64,000 nt of DNA, taken from Roseovarius aestuariivivens (GTDB taxonomy: Bacteria; Pseudomonadota; Alphaproteobacteria; Rhodobacterales; Rhodobacteraceae). The notes under the pieces are model-generated. The model did no database searches, was not told the origin of the DNA, and worked only from the letters and a program-made list of their open reading frames with translations. The first letter of the stretch is position 1. Each line of letters opens with the position of its first letter. The stretch spans positions 186,001 through 250,000 of the forward strand of contig NZ_SJEY01000005.1 of the NCBI RefSeq assembly GCF_004761875.1, written 5' to 3'. The position numbers were made by a program, and so were the translations under genes. Of this stretch, positions 17,082-25,950 are shown piece after piece.

Positions 17082-18697
17082 GCCTCACCCGCGTCGCGCA
17101 GAAGCTTCCAGTTGATCGCGTCGATGAGCGCCTCGAAGGAGGCGTCGACTATGTTGGCCGAAACGCCCACGGTGGACCAGCGCCGCCCCTGCCCGTCCTG
17201 GCTGTCGATGATGACGCGGGTGACGGCCTCGGTGCCGCCTTGCGTGATGCGCACCTTGAAGTCCACCAGATGCATGTCCTCGATCGCCGCCTGGTAGCGG
17301 CCGAGATCCTTAGCCAAGGCCTGCGCCAGTGCGTTGACCGGGCCACGGTCGGTGCCCTGCTCATCGAGCGACTCGCTGACCGAGAGCTTCTTTTCGCCAT
17401 CGACCTTGACCACCACGACGGCCTCGGAGAGCGACACCATCCTGTTGTACTTGTTCTTGCGCCGCTCGACCGTGACCTTGTAGCGCTTGACCTCGAAGAA
17501 CTCGGGCATCCGGCCCAGAAGATCACGCGCCAAGAGTTCGAACGAGGCCTGGGCGCTGTCGTAGGTATAGCCGCGATCCTCGCGCGCCTTGATCTCTTCG
17601 AGGATGCGCGGCAAGGCGGGATCGCCGGCCTCCACCTCGATCCCCGCCTCGATCAGCCGGCGGCGCAGGTTCGACTGCCCGGCCTGGTTGGACATCGGGA
17701 TAATGCGCGCGTTGCCGACCGCCTCGGGGGGGATATGCTCGTAGGTGGTGGGATCCTTCAGGATGGCGCTGGCGTGCAAGCCGGCCTTGTGCGCAAAGGC
17801 CGACGCGCCGACATAGGCGGCCTGTTTCAGCGGCACGCGGTTCAGGATCTCGTCCAGCAGCCGCGACGCCCGCGTCAACTGCGTCAGCGCCTCGCGGGTC
17901 ACCCCGGTCTCGTAGAGCGAGGCGTAAGGTTCCTTAAGCAAGAGCGTGGGGATGAGCGCCGTGAGATTGGCGTTGCCGCAGCGTTCGCCCAGACCGTTGA
18001 GCGTGCCCTGAATCTGGCGCGCGCCGGCATCCACGGCCGCAAGGCTGCCGGCGACGGCGTTCTCGGTGTCGTTATGGGTGTGGATGCCCAGCCGGTCGCC
18101 GGGGATGCCCGCGGCGATCACAGCGCGGGTGATCTCGTAGATCTCTTGCGGCAGGGTCCCGCCATTGGTGTCGCACAGGACGATCCAGCGCGCGCCGGCC
18201 TCATAGGCGCCGCGCAGACAGGTGAGCGCATAGTCCGGATTGGCCTTGAACCCGTCGAAGAAATGCTCGGCGTCAAAGAGCGCCTCGCGTCCCTGATCCC
18301 GGATATAGGCGATGGAGCGCACGATATTCTCGGCGTTTTCGCCCAGCGTGATCCCGAGCGCGGTTTCCACGTGAAATTCGTGGGTCTTGCCGACCAGGCA
18401 GACGGATGAGGTGCCGGCGTTCAGGACGGCGGCCAGCACGTCGTCGTTTTCCGCCGAGCGCCCGGCGCGCTTGGTCATGCCGAAAGCCGTAAGGCGGGCG
18501 CGGGTTTCCGGAGCCGCGTCGAAAAAGGCGCTGTCGGTGGGGTTCGCCCCGGGCCAGCCGCCTTCGATATAGTCGATCCCGAGCGCATCGAGGGTTGCGG
18601 CGATGGTCTGCTTTTCCGGCGTGGAGAACTGGACCCCTTGCGTCTGTTGCCCGTCGCGCAGGGTCGTGTCGTAAAGGCAGAGGCGGGTTTTAGACAT
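17078..18697 (-). CDS. cimA: (R)-citramalate synthase
   Basis: 539 residues from ATG 18697, which has a GAGAGGGG ribosome site; the ORF extends upstream only through non-conserved sequence. LYDTTLRDGQQ at residues 8-18 holds the metal-binding Asp. HTHNDTENA near residue 210 carries the two metal His, and GLGERCGNAN follows. A C-terminal LeuA-type allosteric domain covers about residues 400-530. The enzyme condenses pyruvate with acetyl-CoA, the first step of the threonine-independent isoleucine route. The isoform is longer than 2-isopropylmalate synthase-type HMGL proteins lacking the regulatory domain, matching CimA. Confidence 0.9.
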   Translation of the reverse strand: MSKTRLCLYDTTLRDGQQTQGVQFSTPEKQTIAATLDALGIDYIEGGWPGANPTDSAFFDAAPETRARLTAFGMTKRAGRSAENDDVLAAVLNAGTSSVCLVGKTHEFHVETALGITLGENAENIVRSIAYIRDQGREALFDAEHFFDGFKANPDYALTCLRGAYEAGARWIVLCDTNGGTLPQEIYEITRAVIAAGIPGDRLGIHTHNDTENAVAGSLAAVDAGARQIQGTLNGLGERCGNANLTALIPTLLLKEPYASLYETGVTREALTQLTRASRLLDEILNRVPLKQAAYVGASAFAHKAGLHASAILKDPTTYEHIPPEAVGNARIIPMSNQAGQSNLRRRLIEAGIEVEAGDPALPRILEEIKAREDRGYTYDSAQASFELLARDLLGRMPEFFEVKRYKVTVERRKNKYNRMVSLSEAVVVVKVDGEKKLSVSESLDEQGTDRGPVNALAQALAKDLGRYQAAIEDMHLVDFKVRITQGGTEAVTRVIIDSQDGQGRRWSTVGVSANIVDASFEALIDAINWKLLRDAGEA

Positions 18698-18743
18698 GGC
18701 GTGCGCCCCTCTCTTGCGCGGAATAAAGGCGGGCCTGCCCGCC

Positions 18744-18884
18744 GCCGCGCAGCGCCCGACCGCCCCCTCGGGCGGGCGCTTTGGCCACGGATGTGGTGGG
18801 CTCTGCGGTCGGAGGGGTTTGACGGGCATAAAGTGCGCCGCTCAGGACGGGGTGCGCCCCCCCGGCGGTCGGGCGCTGCGCGGC
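18744..18884. repeat. 21-bp perfect inverted repeat with 99-bp spacer, containing an inner hairpin
   Basis: The arms 18744-18764 and 18864-18884 are exact reverse complements. The left arm also takes part in a second, competing hairpin (AGCGCCCG at 18751-18758 with CGGGCGCT at 18773-18780). The element fills the noncoding stretch between cysS and cimA, both on minus. It may be a REP-like or mobile palindromic unit, or a terminator/processing structure; no T-run follows. Confidence 0.7.
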
Positions 18885-18898
18885 GTGGTGTCCTTCCA

Positions 18899-20302
18899 TC
18901 ATTTGAGGGACTCCAGTTTGGCTGGGTCGAAGTTTGCGCCTTGGATTAGCTTTACGTCCGACTTAGACATACGTACCTCGACGCCCGCTTCGCTCAAAGC
19001 AGCCTTCATTTGATCGACTTCTGAAAAATCTTTGCTTTGCATGGCTTCACGGCGCATCGCCTCCATTCTTTTCTCAAGAAGTTTCAAGTGATTGACGGTT
19101 TCAATTGCATCCTCCACAGCGTTCTGAAAACCATCGCGCCAATTGCGACCAAGGCCCAAAACTTCTAAGGTTGCCAGAAATCGACTTGCGTCTTCGTTGG
19201 TGTTCGCTTCCTTGAATTTTTTGTGGAGAACCGAAAGCGCCAAAGGCGTATTCAAATCATCTGCAAGCGCTTCCAAGACTTCTAAATGAGGTCTTCGGTG
19301 ACGTTCCGAACCATCAGTCAATTGTCGCCACTTCCAAAGCGTGTCCTTCGCCTCCCGCGCCTTCTCTGCCGTCCAATCCATCGGCTTACGGTAATGCGTG
19401 CTGAGGAAAACGAAGCGGATCACCTCGCCCGGGATGCCCTGATCCAACAGGTCTCGCACGGTGAAAAAGTTACCCAGGGACTTGGACATCTTCTTGCCTT
19501 CGACCTGCAGCATTTCGTTGTGGAGCCACATTTTTGCAAAGCTGCCCTCGGGGTGGGCGCAGCAGCTTTGCGCGATTTCGTTCTCATGATGGGGAAACAT
19601 CAGGTCGTTGCCGCCGCCGTGGATGTCGAAGCTCTCGCCCAGAAGTTCGTAGGACATGGCCGAGCACTCGATATGCCAGCCGGGCCGGCCCCGGCCCCAC
19701 GGGCTGTCCCAGCCGGGCAGATCATCCGTCGACGGCTTCCACAGGACGAAATCCATCGGGTTTTTCTTGTAGGGCGCGACCTCGACCCTTGCGCCCGCGA
19801 TCATGTCGTCGATCGAACGGCCCGAGAGCTTGCCATATTTTTCGCGCCAACTGTCGACGGCAAACAGCACATGCCCCTCGGCCTCGTAGGCGTGGCCCTT
19901 TGCAATCAATGCCTCGATCATCTCGACCATCTGCGGGATGTACTGCGTGGCGCGCGGCATGTGGTCGGGCTCCAGCGCGCCCAAGGCCCCCATGTCATCG
20001 AGGAACCACTGCGTCGTCTCGGCGGTGATGTCGGAAATGGCACGCCCCGTCTCGGCGGCGCGCGCGTTGATCTTGTCGTCCACGTCGGTGAAGTTGCGCA
20101 CATAGGTCACGTGATCCGGCCCGTAGACATGCCGCAAGAGCCGGTAGAGCACATCGAACACCACGACGGGCCGCGCGTTGCCCAGATGCGCGCGGTCATA
20201 GACCGTGGGCCCGCAGACATACATGCGCACGTTTTCGGGATCGAGAGGCGTGAACACCTCTTTCTTACGGGTCTTGGTGTTGTGCAGTTTGATCGTCGTC
20301 AT
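18899..20302 (-). CDS. cysS: Cysteinyl-tRNA synthetase
   Basis: 467 residues from ATG 20302. The zinc-binding YVCGPTVYD block, the HLGNAR form of the HIGH motif and KKMSKSLGN are all present. It charges tRNA-Cys in the cytoplasm. The part encoding the C-terminal DALR/anticodon region (bases 18961-19320) is about 47% G+C by hand count, while the catalytic part is at the usual high level (two lines counted at 58% and 78%), which suggests a mosaic gene. The frame is intact and length normal. Confidence 0.93.
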   Translation of the reverse strand: MTTIKLHNTKTRKKEVFTPLDPENVRMYVCGPTVYDRAHLGNARPVVVFDVLYRLLRHVYGPDHVTYVRNFTDVDDKINARAAETGRAISDITAETTQWFLDDMGALGALEPDHMPRATQYIPQMVEMIEALIAKGHAYEAEGHVLFAVDSWREKYGKLSGRSIDDMIAGARVEVAPYKKNPMDFVLWKPSTDDLPGWDSPWGRGRPGWHIECSAMSYELLGESFDIHGGGNDLMFPHHENEIAQSCCAHPEGSFAKMWLHNEMLQVEGKKMSKSLGNFFTVRDLLDQGIPGEVIRFVFLSTHYRKPMDWTAEKAREAKDTLWKWRQLTDGSERHRRPHLEVLEALADDLNTPLALSVLHKKFKEANTNEDASRFLATLEVLGLGRNWRDGFQNAVEDAIETVNHLKLLEKRMEAMRREAMQSKDFSEVDQMKAALSEAGVEVRMSKSDVKLIQGANFDPAKLESLK

Positions 20303-20532
20303 ACCGTCCTCGCGCGCGGGATCCCGCGGCGGGCTTAGCAACTTCGATTGTCAGAGGAAATAGAAGACCGGCCCGCCAGAGATGTCTCAGCGGATAATGC
20401 AGATGAAAATGATGCAGGTCTTGGTCATGGCCCCGGTCTACGCGCCGCGTGCGCCCCGGTCAAGCGGCTTGACTTCCCGGACCCGCCCGCGCGACACCCG
20501 GCCCATATCCGGGCAAGCAAGGGATCGGTCTT

Positions 20533-21720
20533 ATGCGACTCTCACGGCGGATCACGGGGCTGACGGGCGGCGGCTCGGACGGCTGGGACATCCATTACAA
20601 AGCCAAGGCGATGCAGGCCGAGGGTGCGGATATCGCCATGCTCACCATCGGCGAACATGATGTCGGCACGGATCAGAGCATCCTCGATGCGATGCATGCC
20701 GCCGCAACGGCCGGCCATGTCGGCTATGCGATGTTCAACGGCAACCGAAATCTGCGCGAGACCGTGGCGCGGCGGGTCGCCGCGCGCACCGGCGTGGCCA
20801 CGACACCCGACAATGTGCTGGTGGTGCCGGGCGGTCAGGCCGGGCTTTTCGCCGCTCATCACGCCGCCTGCGACGAGGGCGACCGGGCGCTCTTCATCGA
20901 TCCCTATTACGCCACCTATCCCGGGACGATCCGCGGCGTGGGCGCGGTGCCGGTGCCCGTCGCCGCCCCGCCCGACCGCGACTTTCAGCCCGACCCGGCC
21001 GATATCGCCGCAAAGGCCACCGGCGCGCGCGCCCTTCTGATCAATTCGCCCAACAACCCGACCGGCGTGGTCTATCGGGCGGAGACCCTGAACGGCATCG
21101 CAGGCGTCGTGCGGGATCATGATCTATGGCTGATCTCTGACGAGGTTTACGACACACAGGTCTGGGACGGCGCACATCTCAGCCCCCGCGCGTTGCCGGA
21201 TATGGCCGAGCGCACGCTGGTGATCGGAAGCCTGTCCAAGAGCCACGCCATGACCGGCAGCCGCATCGGCTGGGTCGTGGGCCCGGAGAAGGCGATCGCC
21301 CAAATGGCCAACCTGTCGACCCACACCACCTATGGCGTCGCCGGCTTCGTGCAGGAAGCGGCGGTCTTCGCCCTCGGTCTCGGGGCGGCGTTCGAGGCCG
21401 GTATCGCGGCCCCGTTCCGCCGCCGCCGCGACCGAGTGCTTGCGCAGGTCGCGCAGTCGGACGCGGTGCGCGCGATACCGGCGGACGGGGGTATGTTCGT
21501 GATGCTCGATATCCGCGCCACCGGTCTTTCCGGAGAGGCGTTCGCACTGGCATTGCTGGCCGAGCGGCAGGTCGCGGTGATGCCCGGGGAAAGCTTCGGA
21601 CACGCCGCCGCCGGTCATGTGCGGCTTGGCCTGACGGTGGCGGATGACCGGCTCGAGGCGGCGGTGGCCGAGCTTCTGGACTTTGCCGAAACCCGGGCCG
21701 CGGCACGCAAGGCGGGCTGA
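20533..21720 (+). CDS. Pyridoxal-phosphate aminotransferase, class I/II (AruH-like)
   Basis: 395 residues. NSPNNPTG near residue 175, SDEVYD near 205 and the Schiff-base Lys in SLSKSHAMTGSR near 237 mark a fold-type I aminotransferase. The long GEHDVGTD region near the N-terminus and overall resemblance point to the arginine-pyruvate transaminase-like branch, but the substrate is not certain. It is divergent from cysS across about 230 bp that hold no gene. Confidence 0.82.
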   Translation: MRLSRRITGLTGGGSDGWDIHYKAKAMQAEGADIAMLTIGEHDVGTDQSILDAMHAAATAGHVGYAMFNGNRNLRETVARRVAARTGVATTPDNVLVVPGGQAGLFAAHHAACDEGDRALFIDPYYATYPGTIRGVGAVPVPVAAPPDRDFQPDPADIAAKATGARALLINSPNNPTGVVYRAETLNGIAGVVRDHDLWLISDEVYDTQVWDGAHLSPRALPDMAERTLVIGSLSKSHAMTGSRIGWVVGPEKAIAQMANLSTHTTYGVAGFVQEAAVFALGLGAAFEAGIAAPFRRRRDRVLAQVAQSDAVRAIPADGGMFVMLDIRATGLSGEAFALALLAERQVAVMPGESFGHAAAGHVRLGLTVADDRLEAAVAELLDFAETRAAARKAG

Positions 21721-21800
21721 TCCCTGCGACCGGCTGTCACGTCCGCGCGGTGCGTCCGCGCCCTATCTTCTTGTCAGTCCAAACACGAGGAGACGGAACC

Positions 21801-21884
21801 ATGTTCAAAGGTCTTGGTCTTTCACTGGCCATCATCATCGGCGGCATGCTGGGCCTGCCGGTACTTTTCCTGTCGGCCGTCTGA
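21801..21884 (+). CDS. 27-residue membrane microprotein
   Basis: ATG 21801 follows a strong GAGGAGA ribosome site 7-10 bases upstream. The 27 codons end at TGA 21884. The product begins MFKGLGLSLAIIIGG and is nearly all hydrophobic, enough for one membrane-spanning helix. A stable 12-bp hairpin follows at 21901. Its function is unknown; short single-span proteins of this kind often bind larger membrane complexes, but no partner is evident here. Confidence 0.6.
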   Translation: MFKGLGLSLAIIIGGMLGLPVLFLSAV

Positions 21885-21900
21885 GGCACATCGCAAGTCA

Positions 21901-21931
21901 CGGCGGGCCGGTGACGCAGACCGGCCCGCCG
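21901..21931 (+). terminator. 12-bp hairpin after the microprotein
   Basis: CGGCGGGCCGGT pairs perfectly with ACCGGCCCGCCG across a 7-base loop. No T-run follows, so it could stabilise or terminate the transcript only with help, but its place 17 bases after the stop fits a transcript end. Confidence 0.5.
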
Positions 21932-22166
21932 CACCGTACGACCCCGCAGGGTCTGTTTGCGACATAGGTCGTTTTCAGGACAGATTGCCGCAGGTCGCGG
22001 GGTTAGGCTACCCTCATCAAGGATGAGGTTTGCCGTGGCGGCACGCTCTAAAATCGTTCGGATCATGCGCACCATCGGCGCCGGAAGAGGACGCGCGGCG
22101 CGCGGACGGCCTGGGCCGGGCTTCCTTTCCTGAGCCCTTCCCGACCGCCTTTCTGGACTTTCCGAC

Positions 22167-23705
22167 ATGCCCGATCTCCTGACCCGCCGCTCTGGTGGCC
22201 GCTCCGCCCGCCGCGCCAGCCGCGCGGCTCCTCTCGATGCCGCGCTGCGCCCCATACGCCCCGGCATGGAGGGCGGACAGTATCGGCCACTGTCCGAGAC
22301 GGACATGGCCCGCATTCACGAGGCTGCGCTGACCGCGCTGGAAGAGATCGGGCTGGCCGACGCGCCGCCGAGCGGCATCGACGTCCTGACGCGGGCCGGG
22401 GCGATCCACGGCACCGACGGGCGCGTGCGTTTTCCCCGCGCCCTGGTCGAGGACACGCTGGCACACGCCAATCGTAGCATCACGCTGCATAGCCGCGATG
22501 GCCTCAACGACCTCGAACTCTCGGGCGCACGCGTGCACTATGGCACGGCCGGCGCGGCGGTGAACATGGTCGACCCCGATGGCCAGACCTATCGCGACAG
22601 CACCTTGCAGGATCTGCATGACGCCGCGCGGATCTGCGACAGGCTCGAGAATATCCATTTCCTGCAGCGTCCCATGGTGGCCCGCGATATTGCGGATGCG
22701 CGCGAGATGGATCTCAACACGGTCTACGCCTGCTGTGCGGGCACCACGAAACATGTGGGCACGTCTTTTACCGATGCCGATTTCGTGGCCGACGCGCTGG
22801 AGATGCTGCACATGATCGCGGGCAGCGAAGAGGCTTGGCGGGCGCGGCCGTTCGTGAGCAATTCCAACTGCTTCGTGGTGCCGCCGCTGCGCTTTGCGCC
22901 CGAGGCGTGCAAGGTCATGGAGGCCTGCATCGAAGGCGGCATGCCGGTGCTCTTGTTGTCGGCGGGCATGGCGGGGGCCACTGCGCCCTCCACCGTGGCG
23001 GGCGCGATCGTGCAGGCCTGCGCGGAGTGTCTCGCCGGGCTTGTCTACGTCAATGCCGTGCGCCCCGGACATCCGGCGATCTTCGGCACCTGGCCGTTCG
23101 GCCTTGACCTGCGCACGGGCGCGATGACCGGCGGATCGGGCGAACAGGCGCTTCTGTCGGCAGGCTGCGCGCAGATGCACAAATTCTACGGCGTGCCGGG
23201 CGGCGCAGCGGGCGGGATCGCCGATGCCAAACTGCCGGACATGCAGGCCGGGTGGGAGCAGATGTGCTCGAACGTCATGGCGGGGCTGGCCGGGCTCAAC
23301 ATGGTCTACGAGGCGGCCGGCATGCATGCCTCGCTGCTCGGGTTCTGTCACGAAAGCCTCATTCTGGGCGACGACCTGATCGGGCAGGCGATGCGCTGCG
23401 TGCGCGGGATCGAGGTCGATGACGACACGCTCGCGCTCGACCAGATGCGCGAGGTCTGCCTGGGCGGCAGCGGGCACTACCTGGGCACCGCCGCGACGCT
23501 CGGCCGGATGCAAAGCGACCATGTCTATCCCGGCCTGGGCGACCGCACCTCGCCCAAGGAATGGGTGGAAAAAGGCAAGCCCGACCTCATCGACAGGGCC
23601 CGCGCGCGCAAGGAAGAGATCCTGTCGCGGCGCGCCGCCGCGCGGTTCGATCCGCGCACCGACGCAAGCCTGCGCGCGCGCTTTCCCATCTATCTACCCG
23701 CGTAG
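22167..23705 (+). CDS. Trimethylamine methyltransferase (MttB) family protein, non-pyrrolysine
   Basis: 512 residues of the MttB superfamily, with conserved blocks such as HYGTAGAAVNMVD near residue 125 and GGSGEQ near 320. There is no in-frame amber codon, so it is the pyrrolysine-free type related to glycine-betaine and other quaternary-amine:corrinoid methyltransferases. No corrinoid protein or activator gene is adjacent. The basic, Arg-rich first 25 residues suggest that the true start might be somewhat later. Role probably in methylated-amine use, inferred from family only. Confidence 0.82.
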   Translation: MPDLLTRRSGGRSARRASRAAPLDAALRPIRPGMEGGQYRPLSETDMARIHEAALTALEEIGLADAPPSGIDVLTRAGAIHGTDGRVRFPRALVEDTLAHANRSITLHSRDGLNDLELSGARVHYGTAGAAVNMVDPDGQTYRDSTLQDLHDAARICDRLENIHFLQRPMVARDIADAREMDLNTVYACCAGTTKHVGTSFTDADFVADALEMLHMIAGSEEAWRARPFVSNSNCFVVPPLRFAPEACKVMEACIEGGMPVLLLSAGMAGATAPSTVAGAIVQACAECLAGLVYVNAVRPGHPAIFGTWPFGLDLRTGAMTGGSGEQALLSAGCAQMHKFYGVPGGAAGGIADAKLPDMQAGWEQMCSNVMAGLAGLNMVYEAAGMHASLLGFCHESLILGDDLIGQAMRCVRGIEVDDDTLALDQMREVCLGGSGHYLGTAATLGRMQSDHVYPGLGDRTSPKEWVEKGKPDLIDRARARKEEILSRRAAARFDPRTDASLRARFPIYLPA

Positions 23706-23765
23706 CCCTCTTCATCTGGCGAAAAATACCTCAGGGGGTCTGGGGGACTGGTCCCTCAGCCGCCG

Positions 23766-25394
23766 TCAGCCCTCCGCGCCCAGCCGGGCGAGGATCGCGC
23801 CCGTCTCCACCGGGCCGATGGCTCCGGAACAGCGCCCTCTTTCACCAGTCAGCCGCGAGGCGACAAAGGCCTCGGCCACTGCCACGGGAGCGGTGCGGAT
23901 CAGCACCGAGGCCGTTAGAAGTGTCGCAAGGCTTTCCACGTACCACCGCGCCTGCGCCTCGTCGGGCAGTTTCGGAAAATGTCGGATGTGACGGCTGAGC
24001 GCGTCGTCATAACGCCGGTCCTGTCCGGCCACCGCGCCTAGTTCCTCGCTGAGCCGCTCGCCAGCTCTGGGCGTGCGGCGCAACGTGCGCAGCACATCGA
24101 GGCAAATCACGTTGCCGGAGCCTTCCCAAATGCCGTTGAGCGGGGCCTCGCGATAAAAGAGCGGCAGATCGCTGTCCTCGACATAGCCCATGCCGCCCAG
24201 CACCTCCATGGCTTCGACCACGACCGTCGGACAGAGCTTGTTGCCCATGTATTTGGCCAGCGCCACGGCCAGCCGGGCATACTCCCGTTCCGGCTCGCCC
24301 TTCGCGTCAAAGGCGCACGCCACGTGCATCCCGAGCGCCAGCGTACCTTCCCAATCCAGCACAAGATCCGCCAGAACCGAGCGCATCAGCGGTTGATCGA
24401 TCAGCTTGGATCCAAACGCGGCGCGCCCCCGCGCCCAATGCGCCGCCCGCGCCAGCGCCGCACGCATCAGTCCCGCCGGCGCAAGCGCCGTGTCGAGCCG
24501 TGTGTGGTGCACCATCTCGAGAATGGTCTGCACCCCCTGCCCCTCTTCGCCCAGAAGATAGGCGCGCGCATCGAGATACTCGATCTCGGCCGAGCCGTTG
24601 GCCCGGTTGCCCAGCTTGTCCTTGAGCCGCTGGATCTCGATCGCGTTGCGCCCGTCCTCAAGCCAGCGAGGCACGAGAAAACAGCTCAGCCCGTCCGGCG
24701 CCTGGGCCAGCGTGAGAAAACCGTCGGACATCGGTGCGGAGCAGAACCATTTGTGACCGCGCAGCAGATAGCTGTCGCCGTCCCGCGTGGCACGGGTCGT
24801 GTTCGCCCGCACGTCCGAGCCGCCCTGCTTTTCCGTCATCGCCATGCCGAGGGTCGCGCCGGTCTTGCGCGCGAGCGGGCGCGCCGCGCTGTCATAGGCC
24901 CGGCTTGTCAGTTTCGGCACCCAGCCGTCGAACAGCGTTTCACTTGCTTTGAGCGCGGGAACCGCCGCGTAGGTCATTGTCATGGGACAGCAGACGCCAG
25001 GCTCGACCTGGCTCATGAGATAGACCATGGCGGCATGTGTGGCGTGCCCGCCGCGCGCGCCCTCCCACGGCAGCGCGGCATAGCCCGCGCCGATCCCGGC
25101 GCGCATCAGCGTATAATAGGCCGGGTGGTAGCGCAGTTCGTCGAGCCGCCGACCGGCCTGATCGAAAAGCCGCAGCTCGGGCGGATGGCGATTGGCCTCG
25201 CGGCCCGCGTCGGCCATCAACGCAGTGCCCATGGTCGCGCCGAAACGCGCCAGGTGTTCTGCGTCCGCGCCGGCCGCCGTGGCATGGTCCTGCACCACCG
25301 GGTCGCTCGCCCAGAGATCCACGTCGCCCCGCGGGTCGGGCTGGTTCGTGACCTCGTGCGTCAGAAGGGCGGCGCGCGGGGGGACCTGTGACAT
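23766..25394 (-). CDS. AidB-like acyl-CoA dehydrogenase
   Basis: 542 residues from ATG 25394, preceded by AAAGGAGAG. The YHPAYYTLMRAG block near 90, MTEKQGGSDVRANTTRA near 185 (FAD-binding) and the GNVICLDVLR region near 405 follow AidB, the alkylation-response flavoprotein, rather than standard short acyl-CoA dehydrogenases. AidB proteins have isovaleryl-CoA dehydrogenase activity in vitro and may protect DNA. Either role is possible here. Confidence 0.85.
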   Translation of the reverse strand: MSQVPPRAALLTHEVTNQPDPRGDVDLWASDPVVQDHATAAGADAEHLARFGATMGTALMADAGREANRHPPELRLFDQAGRRLDELRYHPAYYTLMRAGIGAGYAALPWEGARGGHATHAAMVYLMSQVEPGVCCPMTMTYAAVPALKASETLFDGWVPKLTSRAYDSAARPLARKTGATLGMAMTEKQGGSDVRANTTRATRDGDSYLLRGHKWFCSAPMSDGFLTLAQAPDGLSCFLVPRWLEDGRNAIEIQRLKDKLGNRANGSAEIEYLDARAYLLGEEGQGVQTILEMVHHTRLDTALAPAGLMRAALARAAHWARGRAAFGSKLIDQPLMRSVLADLVLDWEGTLALGMHVACAFDAKGEPEREYARLAVALAKYMGNKLCPTVVVEAMEVLGGMGYVEDSDLPLFYREAPLNGIWEGSGNVICLDVLRTLRRTPRAGERLSEELGAVAGQDRRYDDALSRHIRHFPKLPDEAQARWYVESLATLLTASVLIRTAPVAVAEAFVASRLTGERGRCSGAIGPVETGAILARLGAEG

Positions 25395-25532
25395 GAAAGA
25401 CTCTCCTTTGCGCAAGCTTCTACCGTTTAAGGCGAACCGGGGAAAAGGGGATTCACAACCCTCTTTCGGTATGGCAGGGTTCGCTGGCACCGTCCATCAA
25501 GAGGCGGGCAGCAAAGGCAGAGCGGCAGACCC

Positions 25533-25832
25533 ATGACTTCGCGCAAGAGACCCGCCTTCGGTGTCCTGATCTATTTCGTCGTGGCCTTCGGGCTGAGCGC
25601 TTACTTCACCTTTGCCGCCGTGCAGGGCGATTACGGCCTCTTCCGCCGGGCCGAAATCGAGGCCGGCGAAAAAGCCCTGCGCGCCCAGCTTGATGCGCTC
25701 GAGGTACGGGTCGCGCGGATGGAAAACCTCACCAAACGTCTCTCGGACACCTATCTCGATCTTGATCTGCTGGATCAACAGGCCCGCGACGTGTTGGGGC
25801 TTTTGCGGTCCGACGAGATCGTCATCCGCTGA
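25533..25832 (+). CDS. Septum formation initiator (FtsB/DivIC) family protein
   Basis: 99 residues: one membrane helix at about 9-29, then a heptad-rich periplasmic coiled coil (about 38-75) ending in the LLRSDEIVIR tail that matches FtsB-like proteins. It would be part of the divisome FtsQLB-type subcomplex. Position just before pdhA is commonly seen in alphaproteobacteria. Confidence 0.85.
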   Translation: MTSRKRPAFGVLIYFVVAFGLSAYFTFAAVQGDYGLFRRAEIEAGEKALRAQLDALEVRVARMENLTKRLSDTYLDLDLLDQQARDVLGLLRSDEIVIR

Positions 25833-25905
25833 TCGCGCCCTTGCGCGGGCGGGCGATTATGCAGCAAATTCGCTCTCGAAAATCCCGGCTGGATGCTTTA
25901 GTGAC

Positions 25906-25923
25906 TAGTTTAACGCTAAACTA
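25906..25923. promoter_or_regulatory. Inverted repeat TAGTTTA-N4-TAAACTA upstream of pdhA
   Basis: Perfect 7-bp arms with a 4-base centre, ending 27 bases before the pdhA ATG. A TATATT at 25922-25927 could be a -10 element overlapping the right arm. An operator for a repressor of the pyruvate dehydrogenase operon is the natural reading. The sequence is unlike the E. coli PdhR site. Confidence 0.5.
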
Positions 25924-25950
25924 TATTCCCAGCAGAGGAGCCATCCGCCC

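Noticed and set aside
22167..23705. Pyrrolysine-containing methyltransferase
   Set aside because: The MttB-family gene has no in-frame TAG before its end, so no pyrrolysine is encoded.
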